A stretch of DNA of 27,314 nucleotides, from NCBI GenBank assembly GCA_024400915.1, contig JAKSLX010000029.1, forward strand, positions 1 to 27,314, written 5' to 3'. The notes beneath the pieces are model-generated. The model searched no databases, had not been told where the DNA came from, and saw nothing but the letters and a program-made list of their open reading frames with translations. The translations under genes and the position numbers were made by a program. Below are positions 1-6,620 of this stretch, in pieces. Each line of letters opens with the position of its first letter. Position 1 is the first letter of the stretch. The DNA is from Treponema sp. GTDB lineage: Bacteria; Spirochaetota; Spirochaetia; Treponematales; Treponemataceae.

Positions 1-333
1 CCGGGAAACAGCACCGTAGCAGGTGCGTGCGGTGCTGGGGCTGCCGGCTTTTTTTATTTTAAACCTGAAAAGTTACAACGAGCCGGAAAGACAACCAGAC
101 CGCTTTCGCAGGGACTGCGAATCCGGGAAACAGCACCGTAGCAGGTGCGTGCGGTGCTGGGGCTGCCGGCTTTTTTTATTTTAAACCTGAAAAGTTACAA
201 CGATCCGGAAAGACAACCAGACCGCTTTCGCAGGGACTGCGAATCCGGGAATAAGCCGCGACCAGGCGGGAGTGGCGCACCCCACCGTAGCAGGTGCGTG
301 CGGTGCTGGGGCTGCCGGCTTTTTTTATTTTAA
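1..333. repeat. Tandem array of a 122-bp two-hairpin unit
   Basis: Copies begin at 1, 123 and 245. Copies 1 and 2 differ at one base (G82 versus T204). The third copy has about 33 different bases where the others have AACAGC and stops at 333. Each unit holds (a) CAGCACCG/CGGTGCTG (9-16/30-37 in copy 1), flanked by CCGG/CCGG and followed by seven T, which looks like an intrinsic terminator on the plus strand; and (b) TTCGCAG-GGA-CTGCGAA (105-121). An alternative GCACC/GGTGC pairing (11-15/22-26) competes with the first stem. The unit length is not a multiple of three, so the frame rotates and the array is unlikely to be coding. It is much more GC-rich than its surroundings. The array probably extends left of the window. 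Function unknown. Confidence 0.85.
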
Positions 334-367
334 GCACAGATTAATGGACGGGTCTGCCCCCTTTATT

Positions 368-418
368 CTATTTTTTAGTTGCCATTTTGAATATTTTTAC
401 TATGTTGTTATTGGCCAT
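368..418 (-). CDS. Possible 16-codon micro-ORF
   Basis: On the minus strand a perfect AGGAGG (430-425) stands 6 nt before an ATG that opens MANNNIVKIFKMATKK and stops at TAG. The peptide is basic with a short amphipathic-looking centre. No relative is recognised and no clear promoter is seen. It may be chance, because the SD-like sequence also abuts the terminator stem at 433-466. The rest of 334-524 holds only that terminator and nothing else I can support. Confidence 0.2.
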   Translation of the reverse strand: MANNNIVKIFKMATKK

Positions 419-432
419 AAGGCACCTCCTGT

Positions 433-471
433 AGCCTTCCCGAGTTTAGCTCTTCTCGGGAAGGCTTTTTT
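433..471 (+). terminator. Strong intrinsic terminator
   Basis: A perfect 12-bp stem AGCCTTCCCGAG/CTCGGGAAGGCT (433-444/455-466) has a 10-nt loop and is followed by six T. It ends plus-strand transcription coming from the repeat array and insulates the barrel gene at 643. Confidence 0.85.
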
Positions 472-524
472 GTAAATCGTCTGTAGCGATTCAAATTGGT
501 TCTACACAGCACATTTGCTGTTCT

Positions 525-552
525 TTGATAAGGATCACTAATCTAATAAAAT
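525..552 (+). promoter_or_regulatory. Candidate sigma-70 promoter of the barrel gene at 643
   Basis: TTGATA (525-530), a 16-nt spacer, then TAAAAT (547-552). The predicted start near 559 gives a leader of about 84 nt. A second -10-like TATAAA at 580-585 has no good -35 partner. Confidence 0.45.
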
Positions 553-606
553 TTTGCTCTTAGAAGGCCTGTATATGGCTATAAAGGGTAGTTTATTTGT
601 ATTTAA

Positions 607-637
607 AGCCTCCCAGTTTGACCTTTATAAGGAGGCT
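607..637 (+). promoter_or_regulatory. RBS-sequestering hairpin in the leader
   Basis: AGCCTCC (607-613) is the exact complement of GGAGGCT (631-637), which contains the SD of the gene at 643; the loop is 17 nt. Formed in the mRNA, the stem would hide the whole SD. The paralogue at 5135 has only a weaker CTCC/GGAG pairing. Confidence 0.5.
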
Positions 638-723
638 AAGAGATGAAAAAGACTCTTATCGCAGTAGCTGCAGCAGCAGCATTGACAACATCTGCTTTCG
701 CAGAAATCACATTCGGTTCATGG
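627..723 (+). repeat. 97-bp perfect inverted repeat, left arm
   Basis: Identical in all 97 positions to the reverse complement of 5055-5151. It covers 16 bp upstream (including AAGGAGG) and the first 27 codons of the barrel gene. Identity breaks at both edges: C724 is not matched, and position 626 differs. Confidence 0.95.
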
Positions 724-1896
724 CTCCGCGTGCTTACAGCACCAGTTGCAAGCAACGGAAAGGACACAATCGCAGTAACAAGCAACTCATGGGGTGGAAA
801 TGACTGGGGTTCTCCAGCTCGTGTTGCTCGTCTTGATGTTCACGCAGCAGCAGAAGACGGAAAAGTAGGATTTGAAATGGGCGTTTGGAACGACATGAAG
901 TCTGGTCTTGGCGCTGGTGATGATGCATACATCTGGGCAAAGCCAGTAGATGCAGTAAAGGTTTCAGTTGGTAACTTTGATGCACCAACACCACTTCGTG
1001 GTGACTTCTGCTACGGTTCATGGAACTGGCTCCGCCCTGTATCTTCTTGGATTGCAGAAGACGAAGGTCTCTTGATGTCTGGAAGACAGAACAACGGTCT
1101 TAAGGTTGAAATCACACCAATGGATGGACTCTATGTTCTCGTGATGGCTCCAATTTCAACAACAGCAAAAAAGGCTGAAGATGTATATAAGAACCTTCAG
1201 ACAGGTTTCGCATACAACATCGAAGGTGTTGGTAAGATCAAGGCTCAGTTGATGCTCAAGAACACAGAAAAACTTGAAGCAGATAAGGCTGCAACATACA
1301 AGATTAAGTCTGTAGCTGCAGATGGTACAGTAACAGCAGAAGTTGATGAAAAGGCAGAAACAAAGCATGATGCATACCTCGACAAGACAGTTGAAGTTGC
1401 ATTCGACCTCACATCAGTTGAAAACCTCTACGTAGGTGTTGGTTTCCAGATGGTAATGCTCGACAAGATGGAAGATCGTGGTCTCCAGGCAAACCAGAAG
1501 ATGAAGATCGCTCTCGCAGCTGGATACCAGGTTAACGATGAACTCAAGGTATCTGCTTCAGGTGCTTACTTTATGTACCAGAAGTCAGGTGACGAAGGTG
1601 CAGACGGTCGCTTCCAGGCTGGTGTTGGTGTTGACTACAACCTCGGTGACGGTATGAACCTCTCAGCAGACGTTCGCTACCTCTCAAAGGCTAAGGTTGG
1701 TGGAACTGAAATCGACAAGTCTGACAAGATGGCATTCTCTGTAGGCGTTACAAAGGGTATCTCTTCTAACGGTTACATGGGAGTTGCTTTCCAGGCACAG
1801 ACAAACGGTGGAAAGTGGGCAAACGGTGCTTTCGCAGCTACAGAAGCTGACAAGCTCACATGGTGTGTACCTGTAGCAATCTCTTGCTGGTTCTAA
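643..1896 (+). CDS. Outer-membrane beta-barrel (porin-like) protein, paralogue 1
   Basis: The 417-aa precursor has a signal peptide ending SAFA|EITFGS (cleavage after residue 20). The mature chain is of alternating polar/hydrophobic strands rich in Gly, Asp and Lys, typical of a transmembrane barrel, and ends VPVAISCWF. The terminal Phe fits the signal read by the BAM insertion machinery. It resembles the major outer-membrane proteins of small treponemes (for example MompA of T. pectinovorum), but this is recall, not a search. Start: AAGGAGG 8 nt before ATG. Codon choice is strongly biased (Thr almost always ACA), suggesting very high expression. The paralogue at 3924-5135 is inverted and shares an identical 5' end while the mature parts diverge (shared KPVDAV, LRG, GVG, KNTE motifs). 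Substrate unknown. Confidence 0.8.
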   Translation: MKKTLIAVAAAAALTTSAFAEITFGSWLRVLTAPVASNGKDTIAVTSNSWGGNDWGSPARVARLDVHAAAEDGKVGFEMGVWNDMKSGLGAGDDAYIWAKPVDAVKVSVGNFDAPTPLRGDFCYGSWNWLRPVSSWIAEDEGLLMSGRQNNGLKVEITPMDGLYVLVMAPISTTAKKAEDVYKNLQTGFAYNIEGVGKIKAQLMLKNTEKLEADKAATYKIKSVAADGTVTAEVDEKAETKHDAYLDKTVEVAFDLTSVENLYVGVGFQMVMLDKMEDRGLQANQKMKIALAAGYQVNDELKVSASGAYFMYQKSGDEGADGRFQAGVGVDYNLGDGMNLSADVRYLSKAKVGGTEIDKSDKMAFSVGVTKGISSNGYMGVAFQAQTNGGKWANGAFAATEADKLTWCVPVAISCWF

Positions 1897-1952
1897 TTTA
1901 GACCAACATGCAAATGCTTAACTTAATTACGAATGTGATTTTATAAAGCAGG

Positions 1953-1979
1953 CCCCTGGCTCATCACCAGGGGTTTCTT
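1953..1979 (+). terminator. Terminator of barrel gene 1
   Basis: CCCCTGG/CCAGGGG (1953-1959/1967-1973) with loop CTCATCA, then TTTCTTA. The stem and loop sequence recur behind the two minus-strand secreted-protein genes at 3857-3877 and 3064-3080. Confidence 0.8.
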
Positions 1980-1996
1980 ATTTTTAAAGTGAAAGC

Positions 1997-2021
1997 AAAA
2001 AAATAGCCCGCTTTCGCGGGC
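1997..2021 (-). terminator. Terminator of the Rpn gene at 2051
   Basis: Read on the minus strand: GCCCGC, a GAAA tetraloop, GCGGGC (2021-2006), followed by TATTTTTTT. It is convergent with the terminator at 1953. Confidence 0.85.
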
Positions 2022-2050
2022 ACAAATAAAATTCTCGCAATAGCTGAGTT

Positions 2051-2953
2051 TTACTCAGTTTCTGTTTTTAATTCGTCTGCCAGTTTATCCACTTCCTCCA
2101 CGGAAAGCCCTGTCCCCATAGCAATCTGTTCGTGAGAAAGAATATTCATTATCAGGAATTTTTTTGCGGCTTCAAGGGCGTTTTCCTTGCGACCTTCGGA
2201 TTTTCCTTCAGCTTTACCGGCATCGTAGCCCATTTCGTATTTTACGCGCATGTCGGTTTTGTATGAATATTTTGCACAAAGCATGTTTATTACCTCTCTT
2301 GATTTTCTTTTAAGGTAATCGGAAAGGATACCTTTTTTTATGCACTCATCAATTGCCTTTCTGAAGGCTTTCTGAGATTTCTTATATACAGCAAGTTGGC
2401 GTTCCACTGTCTCAACAAAAATACAGTACTCTTTCAAGATAGCACAGTTTTTGCGTACTGGCAATTCTGAAGAATCGGTGCAGTTCTTTACGTTGATGGT
2501 AAGCTCAAGCTTTGGATTACCTCCGTTGTAAAAGGCATCGGAAAGTCTTAGAGTTTTTTCGTGGGAATATTTTTTCTTGCCGTTATAGATTACATAAAAG
2601 TCAGGGGTAGGTATTTTATACACCCGTTCATCGTACCGCCTGTCAGGGGGAACAATCCCTTCATAAATCCTTGTAACATACTCAAGGCACCTTAGGGGCA
2701 TGTTTTCGTTGATGGTTGACTGGTGTTCCACAAGGACTATCAGTTTTCCGTCAATGAGCATGCTTACATCGTTGTTGAATGTCCTGTAAAGGGTCTGGTC
2801 TATTACCTTGCGCTCGATTTCCGTGTCTTCGTAAACATAGTCGCTGCCGCTCAGTGCATTGTAAAGTTCAAGAAAATTCCGTTTGCCGTTAATGTCCGAC
2901 CCAAAAAGATCCGAGAACACCGAATCCTTGTACTTCCTGTTGAAAAATTTCAT
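2051..2953 (-). CDS. Rpn-family PD-(D/E)XK nuclease / transposase-like protein
   Basis: 300 aa. The N-terminal half carries a PD-(D/E)XK-like core: D62 in FNNDVSML and E76-H-Q78 in VLVEHQST, the layout of the Rpn (recombination-promoting nuclease) family, annotated variously as Rpn or PDDEXK-family transposase. Residues 235-265 are low-complexity (GYDAGKAEGKSEGRKE), followed by a helical C-terminus (HEQIAMGTGLSVEEVDKLADE) of the kind seen in this family. Rpn proteins are DNA endonucleases that stimulate RecA-independent recombination; activity here is inferred. The start has GGAG 7 nt upstream. A second Rpn gene at 26490 is only distantly similar, but its promoter region is much alike. The region upstream (2954-3100) holds only its promoter and the terminator of the next gene. 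Confidence 0.75.
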   Translation of the reverse strand: MKFFNRKYKDSVFSDLFGSDINGKRNFLELYNALSGSDYVYEDTEIERKVIDQTLYRTFNNDVSMLIDGKLIVLVEHQSTINENMPLRCLEYVTRIYEGIVPPDRRYDERVYKIPTPDFYVIYNGKKKYSHEKTLRLSDAFYNGGNPKLELTINVKNCTDSSELPVRKNCAILKEYCIFVETVERQLAVYKKSQKAFRKAIDECIKKGILSDYLKRKSREVINMLCAKYSYKTDMRVKYEMGYDAGKAEGKSEGRKENALEAAKKFLIMNILSHEQIAMGTGLSVEEVDKLADELKTETE

Positions 2954-2985
2954 GAAGTTTCTCCATTTCTTTTAATTTCCTCCCG

Positions 2986-3018
2986 TATATTTAATAACCG
3001 AAAAAAATATAAAAAGTG
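2986..3018 (-). promoter_or_regulatory. Promoter-like block shared with the other Rpn gene
   Basis: On the minus strand a T-rich run leads into CGGTTATTAAATATA, about 30-65 nt ahead of the start. A closely similar block, T-rich run then CGGTTATATATATG, precedes the Rpn gene at 26490 (26410-26440). The AT-rich end may be the -10; no canonical -35 is visible. Confidence 0.35.
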
Positions 3019-3049
3019 AAAAAAAATCAGGAAATTTTGTGAAGATTTT

Positions 3050-3081
3050 TAAAATAAAGACCCCCTGGGGATGAGCCAGGT
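3050..3081 (-). terminator. Degenerate terminator of the gene at 3101
   Basis: On the minus strand CCTGG-CTCATCC-CCAGG (3080-3064), followed by a T-rich tail. The core and loop match the terminators at 1953 and 3857, but the outer C-G pairs are lost, leaving five base pairs. Confidence 0.55.
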
Positions 3082-3100
3082 GACTTAACTATGATTTTTT

Positions 3101-3829
3101 TTATTCTTCCGCGTAATCTGCAGTCCTTTCCTCGTTTTTGCTGCTGTGTTCTCCGTACCCAGCCCCATCTTCTGTGTAATCATCATCATTAGCGACTTCA
3201 TTCACGATTGAAGCCATTCCATTTGAAATCGTTTCTTCGGAAAGGGCTTCTGCAAGATCGCCTGCCTGAGAGCGATTGAAATAGAGCAGTGCTCCGGAAT
3301 ATTCAGGCGTGATGCCGTCGTGGCTTTCCTCTGATTTTATTGAACGGACCCTTATTGCGAAGTATGGTGATTTTCCGGCAAAGATGTAGCCAAATTCCGC
3401 CTTTGGATGTGCCTTTGTATTGTAGGTAAATGCACCCCAGTCAACGCGCATCCTTGCCTGTCCGTAGGCGTTTTCAAATTTTGTTTTTTTCCGGTTTAAA
3501 TTTTTTGCATCATAGTCTGCTAAATATGCTTTATATGCATCTATGAATGCCTTTCGCCCGTCAGCATCAAATATAAGCCTTTCTTTTAATCCAAGTTTTT
3601 TATAGTGCAGGCTGGCAGTATTTTTCCTAGGATTGAACTTTACAATAAAATCCTGTGCATTGAGTTCTGCCCCCGTAAGTTTTTTTGTCTTTAGGCTTCC
3701 GGAACCCGTCTCAAACTCATCGTAGGAGCCGAGCTTAGTTTCCGTAATGTGGTCCTTGAGTCCTTTTTTTGCAGCAAATCCTGAGCAAAATGCTGCGGCC
3801 AAAATAAGTGTTGCAATGATTTTCTTCAT
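3101..3829 (-). CDS. Secreted protein of unknown function
   Basis: 242 aa with a signal peptide (MKKIIATLILAAAFCSGFA, cleavage probably before AKKG). The Cys at 15 does not form a standard lipobox, although spirochaete lipoboxes are loose. The mature part is mixed alpha/beta without a motif I recognise. The C-terminus is very acidic (from about residue 215: NDDDYTEDG and later EERTADYAEE). GGAG lies 7 nt before ATG. The gene follows the barrel gene at 5135 on the same strand across a 94-nt gap whose only recognisable element is a terminator, so it is probably expressed by read-through at reduced level. Role unknown; a periplasmic partner of the barrel is conceivable but not shown. Confidence 0.6.
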   Translation of the reverse strand: MKKIIATLILAAAFCSGFAAKKGLKDHITETKLGSYDEFETGSGSLKTKKLTGAELNAQDFIVKFNPRKNTASLHYKKLGLKERLIFDADGRKAFIDAYKAYLADYDAKNLNRKKTKFENAYGQARMRVDWGAFTYNTKAHPKAEFGYIFAGKSPYFAIRVRSIKSEESHDGITPEYSGALLYFNRSQAGDLAEALSEETISNGMASIVNEVANDDDYTEDGAGYGEHSSKNEERTADYAEE

Positions 3830-3849
3830 GATTTACTCCAGATTATAAA

Positions 3850-3878
3850 ATAAAAACCCCTGGGGATGAGCCAGGGGT
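3850..3878 (-). terminator. Terminator of barrel gene 2 / possible attenuator
   Basis: On the minus strand ACCCCTGG/CCAGGGGT (3878-3856), loop CTCATCC, then TTTTTATTTTA. It separates the barrel gene from the secreted-protein gene at 3829, for which no separate promoter is evident. Confidence 0.8.
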
Positions 3879-3923
3879 CTGCCTTATCAACAGAATGTCA
3901 ATTCAGCATTTAACAACGGTAAA

Positions 3924-5135
3924 TTAGAGTCCGAGTGTGATAACAACTGGAACTGCCCACTGTGTAGACTTTGATGTTGTGTCAGCCTTGTAGTTCTTGA
4001 TTCCACAAAGACCGTTAGCCTGACCGTATACGTTTGTTTCCATTTCGAAACCAACCAATACGTTAGCAGCACCAACAGACTTGTTGATACCAGCAAGAGC
4101 GAATACCTTTGATTCGTTAAGCTTTGCATCACCGCACTTGCGTTCTGCAAGGTAGCTAACTTCTGCTGTGAAGCTGAGGCCGTCTTCGATCTTGTAGTTT
4201 GCACCTACACCAAACTGCATTCCAGGCTTGATTGCTTCGTCGCCTGTGTTTTCCTTCTTGTAGTTCTGAGCAAGGAGAACCTTTCCGTTAGCCATAACTG
4301 AGAGTTCGTCAGATACCTTGTAAGAAGCACCGAGACCGATCTTCATATCTGTACCAGCTTTAATACCATTAGCATCTGCACCACCAAGATCCTTGTCCAT
4401 GATTGGGAATGTTACACCAACACCAACCCAGAGGTTTTCAACTGCTGTGAGGTCGAAAGAAGCTTCGAGGTCACCTGTGTACTTCTTCTTGCTGCCAGCA
4501 ACATCTGTTTCTGTGTTCTTACCGATGAACTGAGCCTTTACAACACCAACACCGTCGATCTTGTAGCCTAAACCAGCCTGTGTTCTTGCATAAACGTTAG
4601 AAGCCTGATCATCTGTCTTGTCTTCTTCTGCTGAGCGGAAGTCAGCTGTAAGTGGAACACCTACGAATACTGTGAGTTCGTCTGTTGGGTTAGCAACAAC
4701 GAGAGCACCTGTAGCTGCGTAGTTCTTGAAGAGAAGATCTTCACCAATTGCAAATGAAGAACGGATTGCATCCCAACCTGGGAGGCATGCGTTTCCGCGG
4801 AGGCCGTTGTATTCTACCTTACCAGCGTAAACTGTTACTGCATCAACTGGCTTAATCCAGTAGTGTGCATTTTCACCAGTTTCTGCTCCACCGTTTGTGT
4901 TGTTACGGTATGCCATGCTGAAACCAGACTTTCCGTCTGCATCTGCACCGTTAATGTCCATACCTGTAGTACGTCCCCAGCCACCCCATGACTGATCCTG
5001 ACCTGCTACAGTCTTGTCACCGTTGTTAGCGATAGGAACGAGAATTGCGCGTCCCCATGAACCGAATGTGATTTCTGCGAAAGCAGATGTTGTCAATGCT
5101 GCTGCTGCAGCTACTGCGATAAGAGTCTTTTTCAT
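3924..5135 (-). CDS. Outer-membrane beta-barrel (porin-like) protein, paralogue 2
   Basis: 403 aa. The signal peptide and first seven mature residues (to EITFGSW) are identical to paralogue 1 at both protein and DNA level. The mature barrel then diverges but keeps spaced motifs (WGG, KPVDAV, LRG, KAQFIGKNTE, DLTAVENLWVGVGV). It ends AVPVVITLGL, so the last residue is Leu rather than the usual aromatic, a weaker BAM signal. AAGGAGG lies 8 nt before ATG. Codon bias again suggests high expression. Upstream, only about 57 bp separate the conserved leader from the stem of the IS110 leader, so the promoter is either squeezed in that gap or supplied by the element. Channel specificity cannot be read from sequence. 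Confidence 0.8.
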   Translation of the reverse strand: MKKTLIAVAAAAALTTSAFAEITFGSWGRAILVPIANNGDKTVAGQDQSWGGWGRTTGMDINGADADGKSGFSMAYRNNTNGGAETGENAHYWIKPVDAVTVYAGKVEYNGLRGNACLPGWDAIRSSFAIGEDLLFKNYAATGALVVANPTDELTVFVGVPLTADFRSAEEDKTDDQASNVYARTQAGLGYKIDGVGVVKAQFIGKNTETDVAGSKKKYTGDLEASFDLTAVENLWVGVGVTFPIMDKDLGGADANGIKAGTDMKIGLGASYKVSDELSVMANGKVLLAQNYKKENTGDEAIKPGMQFGVGANYKIEDGLSFTAEVSYLAERKCGDAKLNESKVFALAGINKSVGAANVLVGFEMETNVYGQANGLCGIKNYKADTTSKSTQWAVPVVITLGL

Positions 5136-5151
5136 CTCTTAGCCTCCTTAT
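5055..5151 (-). repeat. 97-bp perfect inverted repeat, right arm
   Basis: Reverse complement of 627-723 without a mismatch. It covers the RBS and the first 27 codons of barrel gene 2. The arms are 4.3 kb apart and point toward each other, enclosing both gene bodies. Confidence 0.95.
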
Positions 5152-5207
5152 GAAATGGAGAACTGCGGAAATTTGATTTAACTCTTCATTTATGCTAATT
5201 TCACACT

Positions 5208-5321
5208 TAAGAATTACCCCAGGTGTATCCTAATGGCCTCCTTGGGACATAGAGCCCGTAAATAAGACCAGGAACCCTGCTGTGGCAGTTTGCCATGGCT
5301 GTGGTAATTCTTATTTTTTTT
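5208..5321 (+). ncRNA. Candidate IS110 bridge RNA
   Basis: An 11-bp perfect outer helix TAAGAATTACC/GGTAATTCTTA (5208-5218/5303-5313) encloses about 84 nt and is followed by a T-run (5314-5321). Inside are CCCAGG/CCTTGGG (overlapping the end of the outer stem, 5218-5223/5241-5246) with a 17-nt loop, CAGG-AAC-CCTG (5269-5279) and TGGCA-GTT-TGCCA (5283-5295). A multi-loop RNA directly upstream of an IS110 transposase is where the family encodes its bridge RNA, whose loops pair with target and donor DNA. The identity is inferred from position and fold; guide pairings were not verified. Confidence 0.5.
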
Positions 5322-5332
5322 GAGGAAAATTC

Positions 5333-6541
5333 ATGTTTATCGTAGGAATTGATATAGCAAAGAAAAGCCATCAAGCTGTCATAATTGATTCAGAAGGAAA
5401 TCAAAAAAGCAAGAACTTCAGGTTTGCAAATTCACTGGAAGGATTCAACCTTCTGCTAAATAAAATTGAAGAAATTGACCTGAACTATTCGAATTTTGAA
5501 ATCGGGATGGAAGCAACGGGGCATTACTGGATAAATCTATATACTCGGCTTATGGACAAAGGCTTTAAAGTCCATGTAATCAATCCTCTCCAGTCTGATG
5601 CCCTGAGAAACCTTTACTTGAGAAAAACAAAAACAGACTCTGTTGATTCAAAACTCATAGCAAATGTAATCCGATTTGGTCAGTATACGGAAACCAGGCT
5701 TACGGATGACAAACTTTTAACAGTGAGGGAACTTTCACGACAAAGATTCTATCTTGTGGATATGAATTCCGATTTAAAGAGAAAAGTTGTAGTAATAATG
5801 GTAATAATGGACAAAATATTTCCCGAGTTTCAGGGGATATTTTCCGATATGTTCGGTAAAACTGCCTGTGCAATTTTAAAAAGATGTCCCTCTTCCCAAG
5901 AAGTTATGGAAATTCAGTTTGATGAATTTTCCGCCCTCATAAAAAAGGCAAGCCGAAGCAAGTTCAACATTGCAAAGGCAAAGGAAATAAAGCTTGCAGC
6001 AAGAGATTCCTTCAGCGCTTTGATAGATCCATCTCCTCTTTCTTTTCTTGTAAAACAGATGGTGGTACAGATTGAACTAATTGAAAAGCAGGTTCTTGAC
6101 CTTGAAAAGGAGATAGAGGAGATATTCAGCTGTTTCAATTCCAAAATAACCACAATTCCTGGAATCGGCCCTATTCTTGGTGCCGTAATTTTAAGTGAAA
6201 TCGGGGACATCAATAGGTTCAGTTCTTCAAAAAAACTGGTTGCTTTTGCAGGCATAGATCCTTCAATAAAACAGTCGGGCGAATTTACCAGTTCTGAGAA
6301 CCACATGTCAAAAAGGGGATCCCCGTATTTAAGGCGGGCATTATGGATAGCAAGTTTTGTAAACATCAACCACAATAAGGAAATGATCAGTTTATATGGG
6401 AAAAAAACAAGCAATGGTAAGGGACATTACAAGACTATGGGTTTTCTTTGCCACAAGTTGCTGAATGTTGTTTATGCCGTCTTGAAAAACAATTCCGACT
6501 ATGTTCCGTACGCCTGGAAAGAAATGAAAATCTGCTCGTGA
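5333..6541 (+). CDS. IS110-family DEDD transposase / recombinase
   Basis: 402 aa, full length. The N-terminal RuvC-like domain has D7 (GIDIAK), E60 (MEATGHYW), D102 and D105 (KTDSVDSK), the DEDD set. A coiled central part (about 245-268) follows. The C-terminal transposase_20 domain opens at ITTIPGIGP (272-280), includes FAGIDPSIKQSG (305-316) and ends KRGSPYLRRAL. S315 in the SG motif is the likely catalytic serine. These enzymes cut and rejoin DNA under guidance of a bridge RNA. GAGG lies 7 nt before ATG. No frameshift or stop is seen, so the copy could be active. Codon use is less biased than in the neighbouring barrel gene, as expected for an insertion. Confidence 0.9.
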   Translation: MFIVGIDIAKKSHQAVIIDSEGNQKSKNFRFANSLEGFNLLLNKIEEIDLNYSNFEIGMEATGHYWINLYTRLMDKGFKVHVINPLQSDALRNLYLRKTKTDSVDSKLIANVIRFGQYTETRLTDDKLLTVRELSRQRFYLVDMNSDLKRKVVVIMVIMDKIFPEFQGIFSDMFGKTACAILKRCPSSQEVMEIQFDEFSALIKKASRSKFNIAKAKEIKLAARDSFSALIDPSPLSFLVKQMVVQIELIEKQVLDLEKEIEEIFSCFNSKITTIPGIGPILGAVILSEIGDINRFSSSKKLVAFAGIDPSIKQSGEFTSSENHMSKRGSPYLRRALWIASFVNINHNKEMISLYGKKTSNGKGHYKTMGFLCHKLLNVVYAVLKNNSDYVPYAWKEMKICS

Positions 6542-6572
6542 CGGCTCCCAGATAAAAGCGTTTTTCTTCCGG

Positions 6573-6601
6573 TTGCTTTAGGGAAATTTACATTATATAA
6601 T
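6573..6601 (+). promoter_or_regulatory. Sigma-70 promoter of the DUF2804 operon
   Basis: TTGCTT (6573-6578), 17 nt, TATAAT (6596-6601). The -10 overlaps the upstream in-frame ATG at 6600, so that ATG cannot be on the transcript. This supports the TTG start at 6621. Confidence 0.65.
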
Positions 6602-6620
6602 GGAAGAAAGAGGCATTTTA

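Larger units (their letters stand above)
5208..6541 (+). mobile_element. IS110-family insertion element (minimal extent)
   Basis: It consists of the DEDD transposase gene plus a structured non-coding leader. Elements of this family have no terminal inverted repeats and usually no target duplication, so the exact ends cannot be read here. The left end must lie between 5152 and 5208, and the right end between 6542 and the promoter at 6573. A long 5' and short 3' non-coding part fits the IS110 group rather than IS1111. Confidence 0.75.

Noticed and set aside
1..333. CRISPR or integron attC array
   Set aside because: Copies are contiguous 122-bp units without unique spacers, and no attC-like RYYYAAC/GTTRRRY pair brackets the units; no cas or integrase gene is in view.
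145..475. Open frames through the repeat array
   Set aside because: They exist only because the GC-rich repeat lacks stops; the 122-bp period shifts frame and no SD or family resemblance is present.
334..642. tRNA or other structured RNA before the barrel gene
   Set aside because: No cloverleaf or known RNA fold; only a terminator, a promoter candidate and the SD hairpin are supported.
5914..6414. Long minus-strand frame inside the transposase gene
   Set aside because: Antisense shadow of a well-supported DEDD transposase; no promoter or SD.
5152..6600. Exact ends of the IS110 element
   Set aside because: No inverted repeats or target duplication are expected and only one copy is visible, so any boundary would be a guess.
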